DNA of 31,158 nt from Synergistaceae bacterium UBA6083. Its GTDB lineage: Bacteria; Synergistota; Synergistia; Synergistales; 79-D21. Below are positions 8,114 to 16,251 of the stretch, in pieces. The notes under the pieces were generated by a model, which saw only the letters and a program-made list of their open reading frames with translations, had not been told where the DNA came from and did not search any database. Where the stretch lies: positions 45,384 to 76,541 of the forward strand of contig DIXJ01000008.1 in the NCBI GenBank assembly GCA_002436015.1. Reading direction: 5' to 3'. The position numbers were made by a program, and so were the translations under genes. The first letter of the stretch is position 1. Each line of letters begins with the position of its first letter.

Positions 8114-8179
8114 CAGTGCTTGCCGGTTTTCTTCTGGCCGGGGACATTCAGAGGGTTGAACCTGAAAGGAGGATGCAAA

Positions 8180-9064
8180 TTGACCGAACCCATGTTTTCA
8201 AAGGCATCCCAGAATTGCACCAAGCTGCCTCCCAAGCAGCGCCTCGTCTGCCGATTCCTGATGGAAAACTCCACCCGGATCCCCTTTTTGACCGTGGAGG
8301 AACTCGCGGCGGCCTCGGGGGCCAGTCCCGCCACGGTTGTCAGGGTCGTCAACGGCCTCGGCTACGAAAAGTACCAGGACCTGAAGGACGAGGTCACGAA
8401 GATGCTCATCGCCATGAAGCCCGCGACACGAACCGAGTTCGAGCACGCCTGGGAGGAATCGAGCGGGGAGGAGATGCTGCTGCGGGTCGCCCACGTGAAC
8501 ATCGAGAACATCAAGGGCACCCTGACCCCCGACCTGGTCCGGAGCTTCAAGCGGTGCGTGGACATCCTTGTTTCGGCAAAACGCATCCGGATTTTGGCGC
8601 TGAGGTCCAGCCGGAGCGCAGCCCTCTACATGGGTTTATTGCTTCGGGAGTTCATGCCCAACGTGGCTATCGTGCCGAGCCTGGGCTCCGACGAGATGAT
8701 CGAGGAGATCTTCGACATCACGCCGGAGGACGCCGTGTTCGCCTTCTCCTACGGGGCCCGCTTCTACGCCCGCCGGACGATCGACGCCGTCAAGTTCATC
8801 CACTCCAGGGGAATCCCCGTCATCCTCCTCACCGACGAGATCAGGAACCCGGCGGCGCCCTACGCGGACTGTCTCCTCCACGTCCCCTACACGAAACACC
8901 ACTTCTCCCTCGCCGCCGTCATCACCGTGCTCGACTCCATCGTCGCCGAGATCGGGCGCCGCAACCCGGACCAGTCCAAGAAAAAGCTCCGGCTCCTCTG
9001 GGACACCCTCGCCTCCGGCGACATCACCATCCCCATGGAAACCAGTGATGGGGTCAGACCTTGA
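8180..9064 (+). CDS. RpiR-family transcriptional regulator (HTH + SIS domain)
   Basis: 294 residues. An N-terminal helix-turn-helix lies around residues 36-60 (TVEELAAASGASPATVVRVV), followed by a sugar-isomerase (SIS) domain with RILALRSSRSAALYMG and GARFYARRTIDAVKFIHSRG. RpiR regulators use the SIS domain to sense phosphosugars or other metabolites. The TTG start at 8180 is chosen because AAAGGAGG lies 6 bases upstream. The gene is divergent from the GltS-type operon and probably controls it and itself. Its last codons (Gly-Val-Arg-Pro-stop) are read from dispersed repeat copy B, so the original C-terminus may have been replaced. The gene for a 2-hydroxyacid dehydrogenase follows 46 bases later in the same direction. 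Confidence 0.88.
   Translation: MTEPMFSKASQNCTKLPPKQRLVCRFLMENSTRIPFLTVEELAAASGASPATVVRVVNGLGYEKYQDLKDEVTKMLIAMKPATRTEFEHAWEESSGEEMLLRVAHVNIENIKGTLTPDLVRSFKRCVDILVSAKRIRILALRSSRSAALYMGLLLREFMPNVAIVPSLGSDEMIEEIFDITPEDAVFAFSYGARFYARRTIDAVKFIHSRGIPVILLTDEIRNPAAPYADCLLHVPYTKHHFSLAAVITVLDSIVAEIGRRNPDQSKKKLRLLWDTLASGDITIPMETSDGVRP
9049..9064 (+). repeat. Dispersed repeat copy B, supplying a stop codon
   Basis: TGGGGTCAGACCTTGA is identical over 16 bases to copies E (minus strand) and G. The TGA that ends the RpiR gene is part of the repeat. The similarity weakens after 9064. Confidence 0.75.
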
Positions 9065-9110
9065 TTTCGACCGTATGTGTACAGTACGGACCATTCAGGA
9101 GGGAACGGGA

Positions 9111-10049
9111 ATGCACATCGTCTTTTTCGACCAGGATATAAGGAAGGATTTCGGCTATTGCCTCGACGAGCTTGAGCCGCTGGAGCGCAGGGGAACCATC
9201 GGGTCGTTCGACCTGGCGGAGTACCGGGACACGGACGACATGGTGGAGAAGCTGAAGGATGCCGACATCCTGGTCGTAGGCGTGTCCCGGCTGCCGACCG
9301 AGGTCCTGGAGCGGCTGCCGAAGGTCCGTTTCATCCAGTTCCTCGGGGTGGGCGCGTCGAATTTCATCGACATCCCCACCTGCTCCAGGAGGAACATCCC
9401 CGTGGGAACCGCCGCCGATTACGGGAGCAACGCCGTGGCGGAGTTCGCGCTTTCCGCCGCAATGGCGCTAGCCAGAAGGATCACCGCGGCTGACCGGAGC
9501 GTCAAGGCGGGGCATTGGGACATCACGGGGCTGCTGGGGACGGAGATCGGCTCGTCCGTTTTCGGCGTGGTGGGAACCGGCAAGATCGGCTCGCTCGTCG
9601 CCCGGAAGGCAAACGCCCTGGGAGCCGCCACCCTCGCCTACGACATCCACAAAAACGAGTCGCTTCCGCTGGAATGCGGAACGCGGTACTGCTCGCTGGA
9701 GGAACTGTTCTCCACCTGCGATTTCGTTTCCCTGCACCTGGCCCTGACGGACGTCACACGGGGGATGATCGACGCGGAACTGCTGGGGAGGATGAAACCG
9801 TCTGCGGTCCTGGTCAACACCTCGCGGGCCGAGACCGTGGATTACGAAGCCCTCTACGAACTGCTGAGGGACGGCCGGATCGCCGGGGCGGCGCTGGACG
9901 TCTACCCGGAGGAACCCGTGAAGGACTTCTCCCTCTGCCGGCTGGAAAACGTCATCGCCACGCCGCACATCGCCTACTTCACGGCGCACTCCAACCGGAA
10001 CCTTCTAAAGAAGTCCGTGGAATCGATCCTCCGGTTTTTGGACTCTTAA
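9111..10049 (+). CDS. D-isomer-specific 2-hydroxyacid dehydrogenase
   Basis: 312 residues, usual for the family. The nucleotide-binding motif GVVGTGKIGSLVARKA (residues 152-167) and the catalytic triad Arg239 (NTSRAETVD), Glu268 (YPEEPV) and His286 (TPHIAYF) are all present. The enzyme interconverts a 2-oxoacid and a D-2-hydroxyacid with NAD(P). The ATG at 9111 follows AGGAGGG; an in-frame upstream ATG at 9045 overlaps the RpiR gene and repeat B and is not favoured. Being downstream of the regulator, it may reduce an oxoacid made by the divergent catabolic operon. The stop overlaps that of the convergent TupA-like gene by four bases (TTAA). Confidence 0.9.
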   Translation: MHIVFFDQDIRKDFGYCLDELEPLERRGTIGSFDLAEYRDTDDMVEKLKDADILVVGVSRLPTEVLERLPKVRFIQFLGVGASNFIDIPTCSRRNIPVGTAADYGSNAVAEFALSAAMALARRITAADRSVKAGHWDITGLLGTEIGSSVFGVVGTGKIGSLVARKANALGAATLAYDIHKNESLPLECGTRYCSLEELFSTCDFVSLHLALTDVTRGMIDAELLGRMKPSAVLVNTSRAETVDYEALYELLRDGRIAGAALDVYPEEPVKDFSLCRLENVIATPHIAYFTAHSNRNLLKKSVESILRFLDS

Positions 10050-10909
10050 GAACCGCAGGCGGGGTCAGGCAGTTTCCAGTACGAGCCCAGAAGCTCGTCC
10101 ATGTGGCGGGGATAGGGGTGGGTGCCCGAGCCGGGGTAGACGGTCATTTCCCCGAGGCGGATGCTCCCGTGGAAAGAGTAGAGGTCGACCCGCAGGTAGT
10201 CGAAGGGGCTCGCCAGGCGCTCCGCCACGGCGCTCATTTCCCCGAAGTTCGGAGGCAGTTCCAGGCCGCTTTTCGCCTCGTGCTTCCCCGTGTTGTAAAG
10301 ACGGTTCCCCCTCTCGTCGAAGAAGGCATGGGAGGCCTCGCCGAACCGGTCGTAATAGGCGTAGAACAGGCGCACCCTGCCGCCGAAAACCAGGATCTTG
10401 TAGTCCGTCGGGACCTTCCCGTTTTCGAGCAGGTACTCCTCGCCGTAGACCAGGGGGTTGATAAAGCGATAGGCCCACTCCATCCGTTTTTTCCCGTAGA
10501 CCGTCCCGAACCACTTGCGGCAGCGCCGGACCACATCACGGCGGTCGACCGTCCGGCCGTCCTCTACCGGGATCACCCAGCCGGAGCCGTGGTTGGCCTT
10601 GATGACGTAGCGGTCGGGAAGGGTGTCGAAGGGGATCTTTTCCGGGTCGTCGGTGACGAAATACAGCGGAACGAGGATCTCGTCGGCTTCCTTGTCGCCC
10701 AGCATCTCCCGGACGTAATCCCTCATCCGGATCTTGTCCTGGACCACCGGGAAGAGGGGGTTCCGGTCGAAGACCTTGCGCCAGACGATCTTCTCGCTGT
10801 AGGTCCGGGGGTTGTCGAGGTCGCAGGGATAGCCCATCACGCGCTTGAAAAGGCGTTTCTCTCGAACCAGGCTCAGTTTATCCAGCAGGGAAAGCCGAGT
10901 CCTGACCAC
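10046..10909 (-). CDS. TupA-like ATP-grasp protein (polysaccharide biosynthesis)
   Basis: 287 residues. The sequence matches the TupA-like ATP-grasp family: DNPRTYSEKIVWRKVFDRNPL near the N-terminus, DRYVIKANHGSGWVIPV in the nucleotide-binding region, and PTDYKILVFGGRVRLFYAYY and DYLRVDLYSF in the C-terminal half. Relatives are linked to teichuronopeptide or extracellular polysaccharide synthesis and are often listed as glycosyltransferases. The start is uncertain: GTG at 10909 follows GAGGCGG at a wide spacing, and no in-frame ATG is suitably placed upstream. Repeat copy C and the L,D-transpeptidase gene lie upstream, and no other polysaccharide gene touches it, so its partner pathway is unclear. 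Confidence 0.8.
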   Translation of the reverse strand: MVRTRLSLLDKLSLVREKRLFKRVMGYPCDLDNPRTYSEKIVWRKVFDRNPLFPVVQDKIRMRDYVREMLGDKEADEILVPLYFVTDDPEKIPFDTLPDRYVIKANHGSGWVIPVEDGRTVDRRDVVRRCRKWFGTVYGKKRMEWAYRFINPLVYGEEYLLENGKVPTDYKILVFGGRVRLFYAYYDRFGEASHAFFDERGNRLYNTGKHEAKSGLELPPNFGEMSAVAERLASPFDYLRVDLYSFHGSIRLGEMTVYPGSGTHPYPRHMDELLGSYWKLPDPACGS

Positions 10910-10940
10910 CTTTTTGCCGCCTCTTTTCCTAAAATGCTCA

Positions 10941-10958
10941 TTTTCAAGACCTGGCCCC
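10941..10958 (-). repeat. Dispersed repeat copy C
   Basis: On the minus strand GGGGCCAGGTCTTGAAAA starts one base after the stop codon of the L,D-transpeptidase gene. It shares GGCC in place of GGTC with copy A. It leads into the 5' region of the TupA-like gene. Confidence 0.7.
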
Positions 10959-10959
10959 G

Positions 10960-11454
10960 CTAGGGGAGAACCTGGACCGGGGTTCCGGCTGAGATCCGGG
11001 CGACGAGACGGACCAGGTCCGAATTGCGAAGGCGGATGCAGCCTTCCGTGGCAGCCGTGCCGATGGAGGCCGGGTCGTGGGTGCCGTGGATGCCGATGCC
11101 CTTCCATCCCGGGGTGGCAAGGCGGATGAACCAGGAGCCGTAGGCGCCTTTGACCGATCCCTTGCCGTCGCCGAAGTCGTGGGTCCACTTGCGGGAATCT
11201 TCTATTGAAGAAACGGCGAATTGCCCTTCCGGGGTTCGGTTGTCCCCCACGGCCTGCTTGTCGCCGGGGTTTTTGCCGACGGCGACGGGGAAGGTCTCGA
11301 CCAGGCGGTCCCCTTCGAAAAGATCGAGGGTGAATGCCGACTTGGTGACGACAAGGCGGACGGGCTCCGCGGCAAAGGCCGGGAGGCTCGAGAGGAAAAC
11401 GATGCAGGCGATAGCAAGGAAGGAAACGGAATCCTTCGGGGATCGGCGCATCAT
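10960..11454 (-). CDS. L,D-transpeptidase (YkuD domain), exported
   Basis: 164 residues. A signal peptide (residues 1-29, ending LPAFAAE) is followed by a YkuD domain with the catalytic pattern His123 (GIHGTHD) and Cys139 (TEGCIRLRN). Such enzymes form 3-3 cross-links in peptidoglycan or attach proteins to it, acting in the periplasm. The protein is short, with no separate binding domain. The ATG at 11454 follows GGGAGGG at 6-7 bases, so a longer version starting at 11508, inside the upstream terminator, is rejected. It is isolated from the ABC-transporter operon upstream by that terminator. Confidence 0.92.
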   Translation of the reverse strand: MMRRSPKDSVSFLAIACIVFLSSLPAFAAEPVRLVVTKSAFTLDLFEGDRLVETFPVAVGKNPGDKQAVGDNRTPEGQFAVSSIEDSRKWTHDFGDGKGSVKGAYGSWFIRLATPGWKGIGIHGTHDPASIGTAATEGCIRLRNSDLVRLVARISAGTPVQVLP

Positions 11455-11490
11455 GGCTACCCTCCCTTTTTTCCTTATTCTAACGCGTAC

Positions 11491-11520
11491 AAAAAGCGGG
11501 GCCCGCAAACGCGGGCCCCG
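11491..11520 (-). terminator. Rho-independent terminator of the ABC-transporter operon
   Basis: A perfect 10-bp stem, CGGGGCCCGC and its complement, with a 4-base loop (11497-11520) is followed on the minus strand by CTTTTT. It lies 66 bases past the stop of the small membrane protein gene, with repeat copy D in between. Confidence 0.85.
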
Positions 11521-11556
11521 AACAAGTCTTGCGATTTAAAAGGGAGCAAAATGCTT

Positions 11557-11580
11557 GATTTCAAGACCTGACCCCGGTTT
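11557..11580 (-). repeat. Dispersed repeat copy D
   Basis: The plus strand tcaagacctgaccccggttt (11561-11580) is identical over 20 bases to the right arm of the inverted repeat in the ABC-F gene (30781-30800). On the minus strand the GGGG end begins 10 bases after the stop codon of the small membrane protein gene. The adjoining CTTGA-TT-TCAAG (11554-11565) makes a small hairpin. Confidence 0.8.
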
Positions 11581-11585
11581 CAGGA

Positions 11586-11978
11586 CTACTCCTCGCGGGG
11601 GCTGTCGACCATGGGGGAAGGGGCGCCGCCCAGGAAGGCGGGAACGCTGAACATTCCCTTTGGCGTACTGACCCACTGGAAGTCTCCGTCCAGGGTCTTG
11701 AGGACGTCGCCGGATTCGTTGAGGACTTCGATCTTCACGGTGTGGGCCGGTCCCACGACCTGGGTGACGTCGCGGTCGCCGGAAGCGAGTTCCAGGGGTT
11801 CCTTCCCGTCGAAGGCGACCCTTACGAAAGCCTCGGCCGGGTAGGCCTTGCCGTCCAGTGCGATTTCCTTGTTGTCGACGAACATCTGGTGCTGCTTGCC
11901 GCTAACGAAGAGGTAGGCGCCGAGGAGGACCAAAACGACCAGCAGGCCGACCCGGAAGCCGTTGCGCCGGTTGAACAT
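11586..11978 (-). CDS. Small single-pass membrane protein of the ABC-transporter operon (DUF6672-like)
   Basis: 130 residues. One hydrophobic segment (about residues 9-26, VGLLVVLVLLGAYLFVSG) is followed by a soluble domain that should lie outside the inner membrane. The soluble part is predicted to be beta-rich, with FVRVAFDGKEPLEL and TVKIEVLNESGDVLKTLDGD. I believe small proteins of this type (DUF6672) accompany sugar-type ABC permeases, but I cannot confirm the family here and its function is unknown. Its ATG comes 4 bases after the permease stop, with GGGGAGG at the end of that gene, so it is translated with the transporter. Confidence 0.75.
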   Translation of the reverse strand: MFNRRNGFRVGLLVVLVLLGAYLFVSGKQHQMFVDNKEIALDGKAYPAEAFVRVAFDGKEPLELASGDRDVTQVVGPAHTVKIEVLNESGDVLKTLDGDFQWVSTPKGMFSVPAFLGGAPSPMVDSPREE

Positions 11979-11982
11979 GGCC

Positions 11983-13083
11983 TTACGCCTCCCCTCTCAG
12001 GGACCGCCGTGCCCGCTCGCGGTCCTTCTGGCGCTTCCAGGCGTGGAGGGCCAGCGAGATGGCGATGATCCCGTAGGAGATGAACACGCGGAAATACTCC
12101 CCGATCTGCGCCTGTCCCATGAGCTGCTTGCCGGCCATGGGGCTGACCACGAACATCATGTGGAAGAGGATGACGCCCAGGAAGACGTTCGGGATGGTGG
12201 CCTTCGAAACGGTGGCCCCGCCGATGAGGAGCGCGGCGATGGCGAACATGCCCGCCTGGTCGTGGCTGTTGTAGGTGTTGAGGGTGCCGATGTTCTGCAG
12301 GAAGATGATCTGCCCGTAGCAGGCCAGCACGGTGCTGATGATGATGGCGATGATGCGGGTCTTCTCCACCGGGATCCCGGCGGCCCCGGCGACGTGCATG
12401 TCCTGCCCGATGGCCCGCATGTCCTGCCCCAGTTTCGTCCGGCGGAACCAGACGATGAAGAGGCAGAAGAGGCCGATGGTGAGGTAGGTTCCCACGGGGA
12501 CGTTGAGATTCCCGATCTTGAGGGGAACGAGGTAGTCCAGGGCGTGGCGCATGCCTGCCAGGTTGATGGCGTTGCGGATGCCAAAGCCCCTGGAAAGGAC
12601 CAGCTCGGAGTTGCTGATGGGGATGACCTTGCCGAAGGCGTAAAGCACGGCCAGCTGGTAGAGACCGTTGACGAAGAACCCGAGGATGTAGCTGGTGACC
12701 ATTTCGCGGCCCTTTGCACGGTTGAGGACGGCGCCGCAGACGTACCCGAGCGCTATCGCGATGGGCGTGGCGATCATGGCCGCCAGCAAAAGCCCCCGTA
12801 TGCCGACGACGGCCCAGTCGGAAACGAGGATGAGCCCGACCTGCCCCGCCATGGCGCCGAGCACCATGCCGAAGTTCAGGCCCATGCCCGCCAGGATGGG
12901 GATGATGAGCGAGAGCACGAGGAAGCTGTTCCGGGCCAGGCGGATGAGCATCTCCTGGACGAGGTAGGTGGGGCTGAAGCCCGACAGGGGAATGGCGATG
13001 GCCGACATCAGGATGAAGATGATGGGCACCGCGTTCGAGATCAGGAGGTGCTGGATCTTTTCCTTCGTGGTATAGGCCTTCAT
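11983..13083 (-). CDS. ABC transporter permease (RbsC/BPD_transp_2 family), second
   Basis: 366 residues and highly hydrophobic, with the pattern of sugar/nucleoside-type permeases: RNSFLVLSLIIPILAGMGLN near the N-terminus, RRTKLGQDMRAIGQDMHVAG in the cytoplasmic coupling loop and ALLIGGATVSKATIPNVFLG near the C-terminus. It should pair with the permease encoded just upstream and with the dual ATPase. Its start codon overlaps the upstream stop (ATGA). The substrate class is a simple sugar or nucleoside by family only. Confidence 0.88.
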   Translation of the reverse strand: MKAYTTKEKIQHLLISNAVPIIFILMSAIAIPLSGFSPTYLVQEMLIRLARNSFLVLSLIIPILAGMGLNFGMVLGAMAGQVGLILVSDWAVVGIRGLLLAAMIATPIAIALGYVCGAVLNRAKGREMVTSYILGFFVNGLYQLAVLYAFGKVIPISNSELVLSRGFGIRNAINLAGMRHALDYLVPLKIGNLNVPVGTYLTIGLFCLFIVWFRRTKLGQDMRAIGQDMHVAGAAGIPVEKTRIIAIIISTVLACYGQIIFLQNIGTLNTYNSHDQAGMFAIAALLIGGATVSKATIPNVFLGVILFHMMFVVSPMAGKQLMGQAQIGEYFRVFISYGIIAISLALHAWKRQKDRERARRSLRGEA

Positions 13084-14126
13084 CGCTTGACCTGCACTTT
13101 CCGGGTAAGGGCGTAGAGGATCATGCCGTTACTCACGACGATCCGGATGACCTCCGACATGTCCGTCTGGAGGAGGCTGTTGATGACCGAGGGGGTCATG
13201 GTGAGGATCCCCTGGAAGAGGAAGGTGCCGATGACCACGTTGACCATGCTGGCCTTGTGGACCGAGGCGCCCCCCAGGAGGATGGCCGCCACGGCCGGGA
13301 AGGCCATGTAGAAGGGCCCCATGTAGAGCTGGACGAAACCGAAGCTCTGCTGGTAGACGATGATCCCGATGGAGGCGAGGACCGTGGAGAGCACCACGGA
13401 GACGACGCGCATGCGGTTGACGTCGATGCCGGAGGCCCGGGCGAACTCGGGGTTGGACCCCACGGCGGTCATGGCGGTTCCGGTCTTGGTGTGGAGGAAG
13501 GCCCACATGAGGAAGCACATGAACCCGAAGAAGATGAACATGCCGGTCGGGATGTAGAAGTACTCCCCGACCTGGACCGACAGGAAGTCGCTCAGGATGT
13601 GGAGCCAATAGCCCTCCACGCTGATGGTGGTGCGGAGGCCGCTGCCGCCGTACCCCCAGATCATGGTGGGACTCGTGTAGGGAAGCAGGAGCCACATCAT
13701 GCACATGAAGGCCACCGATGAGAAGCCGACATAGGTGGCGATCATCATCTCGTCTCCCTTGACCCGGTTCAGCAGGAGCCCGTAGGCGGTGCCGAAAAGG
13801 GCAGCGAGGGGAATGGCGATGGCCAGGGCGGTGAGGAAGCCCAGCATCCCGGTGAAGGCAAGCTGGATGCTGGTGACGGCGCCCAAAAGGCCGGCGATGA
13901 TCCCCAGGGGAAGGCCGAAGTTGAGGCCGCATCCCGACTGGATCATGGGAACCATGGCGAGGACCAGGATGCCGTTCATGCCGAATCGCACGAGCGTGTC
14001 GCTGATGGAGGCGTCCACCCTCACCTGGACGAAGGGGGCCGCTACGAAGAGCGAGAGCAGGAAGAGGCCGATGATGACGCGGGGCCACCCGGCTTCCTCG
14101 ATGAAGCCTTTCAGCTTCTCATTCAT
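13080..14126 (-). CDS. ABC transporter permease (RbsC/BPD_transp_2 family), first
   Basis: 348 residues, highly hydrophobic and similar in plan to the next gene. It has MVPMIQSGCGLNFGLPLGII in the N-terminal half, LHTKTGTAMTAVGSNPEFAR in the coupling loop and AAILLGGASVHKASMVNVVI near the end. Two different permeases in one operon suggest a heterodimeric channel. The start overlaps the end of the ATPase gene by 8 bases, so the genes are probably translationally coupled. The substrate is not known. Confidence 0.88.
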   Translation of the reverse strand: MNEKLKGFIEEAGWPRVIIGLFLLSLFVAAPFVQVRVDASISDTLVRFGMNGILVLAMVPMIQSGCGLNFGLPLGIIAGLLGAVTSIQLAFTGMLGFLTALAIAIPLAALFGTAYGLLLNRVKGDEMMIATYVGFSSVAFMCMMWLLLPYTSPTMIWGYGGSGLRTTISVEGYWLHILSDFLSVQVGEYFYIPTGMFIFFGFMCFLMWAFLHTKTGTAMTAVGSNPEFARASGIDVNRMRVVSVVLSTVLASIGIIVYQQSFGFVQLYMGPFYMAFPAVAAILLGGASVHKASMVNVVIGTFLFQGILTMTPSVINSLLQTDMSEVIRIVVSNGMILYALTRKVQVKR

Positions 14127-15750
14127 TGTGATACACCATCCTGTCTGCCTCGTTTTCGCCGTTTCCGTTGCCGGTGGTGCCCAGCATGAGGAGGCCGAAT
14201 TCCTCCACGGGGGCCGTGGGAGGCAGGATCCCGGAGATGCGCCCCTCGTCCACGATGGCGATGCGGTCGCAGATGGAGCGCAGTTCCTCCAGTTCGGAAC
14301 TGGTCATGACGATGGTGGTGCCGAACTCGCGGTTGGTGCGGCGCAGGGTGTCGAGGACGAGGCGCTTGGCCCCCACGTCGATGCCGCGGGTGGGCTCGGC
14401 CACGAAGAGGAGCTTCGGCTTCACGGCGAAGGCCTTGGCGAGGCACACCTTCTGCTGGTTTCCGCCCGAAAGCTCGACGGCTCGCTGGCGCCCCGACGTG
14501 CACTTGATCTCCAGGGCGTCGATGTACTCCTTCGACGCGGCGGCGATGGCCTTGTCGTCGCGCCACTTGACGAGGCCGCCCAGCAGGGACCGGATGTAGG
14601 CGTCCTGGGTCTGCATGGCGGTGAAGACGATGTTCCACTCGATCGGTTCCTCGAGCAGGAGGCCCACCCCCCGGCGGTCCTCCGACACGAAGGCCATGCC
14701 GGCGGAGAGGGAGAAGCGCGGGTCGTTCAGGTAGATGGGGGCTTCGCCCAGGAAGACCTTTCCCCCGGCGGGGAACAGGCCCATGATGCCGTTGCCGATG
14801 CCGAGCTTGCCCTGCCCTGCCAGGCCGCCGATGCCGAAGATCTCGCCCTGGCGGACGTCGAAGGAGACGTCGCGCACCGTTTCGCCGGGCATGTCGACCC
14901 AGAGGTGCTCCACCTTCAGGAGCGGCTCCCCGAAGATCCGGTCGGCCGGGCGGGCCTCCGCGGCCTCTTCCATCTTGCGGCCGACCATCCAGCCGGCGAT
15001 CTGCCGGACGCTGGTTTCATGGGTTTTGGCCTCCTGGATGACGCGCCCGTCGCGCAGGACGAGGATCTTGTCGCAGACGTCCATGATCTCCTGGAGCCGG
15101 TGGCTGATGAAGATCATGGAGATCCCCTGGGCGGCGAGCTTCTTCATGCCCTGCAGGAGGACCTGGGCTTCCGACTCGGCCAGGACGGCCGTGGGCTCGT
15201 CCAGGACCAAAAGCTTCATGTTCTCCCGGTCGATTTCCCGGGCGATCTCGGTGAACTGGCGATGCCCGACGGGCATCTCCGTGACGATCATCTCGGGATC
15301 GAGGTCCACGCCCAGCGTGGTGATGGCCTTCTCGGCCCGCTCGCGCATGTGGGGGCGGTCCAGGGTCTCGAGGCGGTCGCCGAACACTTCGACCAGGAAG
15401 TTGTACTTGGTGGATTCGCGGTTCAGGAGGATGTTTTCGGTGGCGGAGAAACCGGGGATGAGGGAGAACTCCTGGTGGACGTAACCGATGCCGGCGTCCA
15501 GGGCGTCCAGCGGGTCGGCGAAAACGACTTCCTTGCCGTCGAGGAGCACCTTGCCCTCGAAACCGCCCGTCTGGCCGATGACCGGCATGCCGAAAAGGAT
15601 GTTCATGAGGGTGCTCTTGCCCGCGCCGTTTTCCCCCACGAGGCCCAGGATCTGGCCTTTCTCGAGGGTGAACGACACGTCGGCCAGGACCCTGTTGCCG
15701 AAATACTCCTTGCCGATGTGCTCCATTCTGAGAAGCGGCGTTGTTTCCAT
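14119..15750 (-). CDS. Sugar-type ABC transporter ATPase with two nucleotide-binding domains (RbsA-like)
   Basis: 543 residues with two ABC domains, as in RbsA/MglA. Domain 1 has Walker A GENGAGKST (39-47), a degenerate signature (MPVGHRQF where LSVGEQQ-like is usual) and Walker B LLVLDEPTA. Domain 2 has the usual degenerate P-loop (GLAGQGKLG), an intact LSGGNQQKV signature, but LLFVAEPTRGID, in which Ala replaces the Walker B Asp before the catalytic Glu. The ATG at 15750 follows GAGGTGAT. It is first in an operon with two permeases and a small membrane protein. The DUF3798-type binding protein at 17980-19173 is a likely partner. No clear promoter was identified upstream. Confidence 0.9.
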   Translation of the reverse strand: METTPLLRMEHIGKEYFGNRVLADVSFTLEKGQILGLVGENGAGKSTLMNILFGMPVIGQTGGFEGKVLLDGKEVVFADPLDALDAGIGYVHQEFSLIPGFSATENILLNRESTKYNFLVEVFGDRLETLDRPHMRERAEKAITTLGVDLDPEMIVTEMPVGHRQFTEIAREIDRENMKLLVLDEPTAVLAESEAQVLLQGMKKLAAQGISMIFISHRLQEIMDVCDKILVLRDGRVIQEAKTHETSVRQIAGWMVGRKMEEAAEARPADRIFGEPLLKVEHLWVDMPGETVRDVSFDVRQGEIFGIGGLAGQGKLGIGNGIMGLFPAGGKVFLGEAPIYLNDPRFSLSAGMAFVSEDRRGVGLLLEEPIEWNIVFTAMQTQDAYIRSLLGGLVKWRDDKAIAAASKEYIDALEIKCTSGRQRAVELSGGNQQKVCLAKAFAVKPKLLFVAEPTRGIDVGAKRLVLDTLRRTNREFGTTIVMTSSELEELRSICDRIAIVDEGRISGILPPTAPVEEFGLLMLGTTGNGNGENEADRMVYHNE

Positions 15751-16251
15751 TGCCTAAGGATCACCTCGCTTAATTCGGGACGGGTGCTTTCCATTGCCTT
15801 TGCATCCTGGTTTGTAAGCGGTCCAATCCACAATAGCACAACCGGGCCTTTACGGCGTGAACCGGGACGGGTGAAAAGTTACCCCCAACACCCCATGCCT
15901 GTCAAATTCGCCGCAAACAGGCTTGGGGACAGGCCGGACCTCATGCGCCAAGGTCAAACGGCTTCGTGACGAAGAACGCGCAAGATCTAATATATCAAAT
16001 AAATATCTTCGGCTCAACTTGTGGCCCGCCGCGTACCGCCCACGGCCGGGAAGGAATCAACCGGCCCCCTGGGCGCCTTCCAGGAACATTGCATTGTGAA
16101 ATGATTTTATTATTCTCTTGTTATTAGGCATTTATATCTTTTTGCTTTGTTTATTCTTGTGTTTTTCCCGTTGGCATGATAGGATAGTGCAACCACTCTG
16201 GTGGATTACTGGGTATTTAAGCGAAACCAATTTTAAGGGAGGGACTTGCGG
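15751..16251 (+). other. 501-bp divergent spacer between ABC operon and lipoprotein gene
   Basis: No gene is supported here. The left half is GC-rich and the right half (about 16085-16235) AT-rich. A 12-base direct repeat, TTTCCATTGCCT, occurs at 15744-15755 (across the ATPase start) and 15788-15799. A GGCCGG/CCGGCC hairpin (16044-16066) is weak. A possible plus promoter is listed separately. Confidence 0.6.
16089..16116 (+). promoter_or_regulatory. Possible promoter of the lipoprotein gene
   Basis: TTGCAT (16089-16094), a 16-base spacer and TATTCT (16111-16116) lie in AT-rich DNA about 135 bases before the start codon. Several other A/T-rich hexamers nearby could serve, so this is tentative. 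Confidence 0.3.

Larger units (their letters stand above)
7701..8179 (+). other. 479-bp divergent regulatory spacer
   Basis: No gene is seen between the GltS-type operon (minus) and the RpiR regulator (plus). The middle (about 7850-8080) is strongly AT-rich compared with the surrounding genes. It holds a good plus promoter (8001-8029), a weaker minus promoter (7877-7905), repeated TGAAAGA half-sites (8066-8113, and an inverted one at 7827-7833) and a short GAAA-TG-TTTC inverted repeat at 7854-7863. No riboswitch was recognised in either leader. Confidence 0.7.

Noticed and set aside
10056..10070. GGGGTCAGG near the 3' end of the TupA-like gene, as another repeat copy
   Set aside because: Only nine bases match and they encode the Leu-Pro-Asp-Pro end of the protein; the flanks do not follow the repeat, so chance is likely.
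13789..15969. 726-codon plus-strand frame opposite the ABC ATPase
   Set aside because: It is antisense to a complete gene with clear motifs, shows no protein-family signal and has the His/Asp/Gly-rich composition of a mirror frame.
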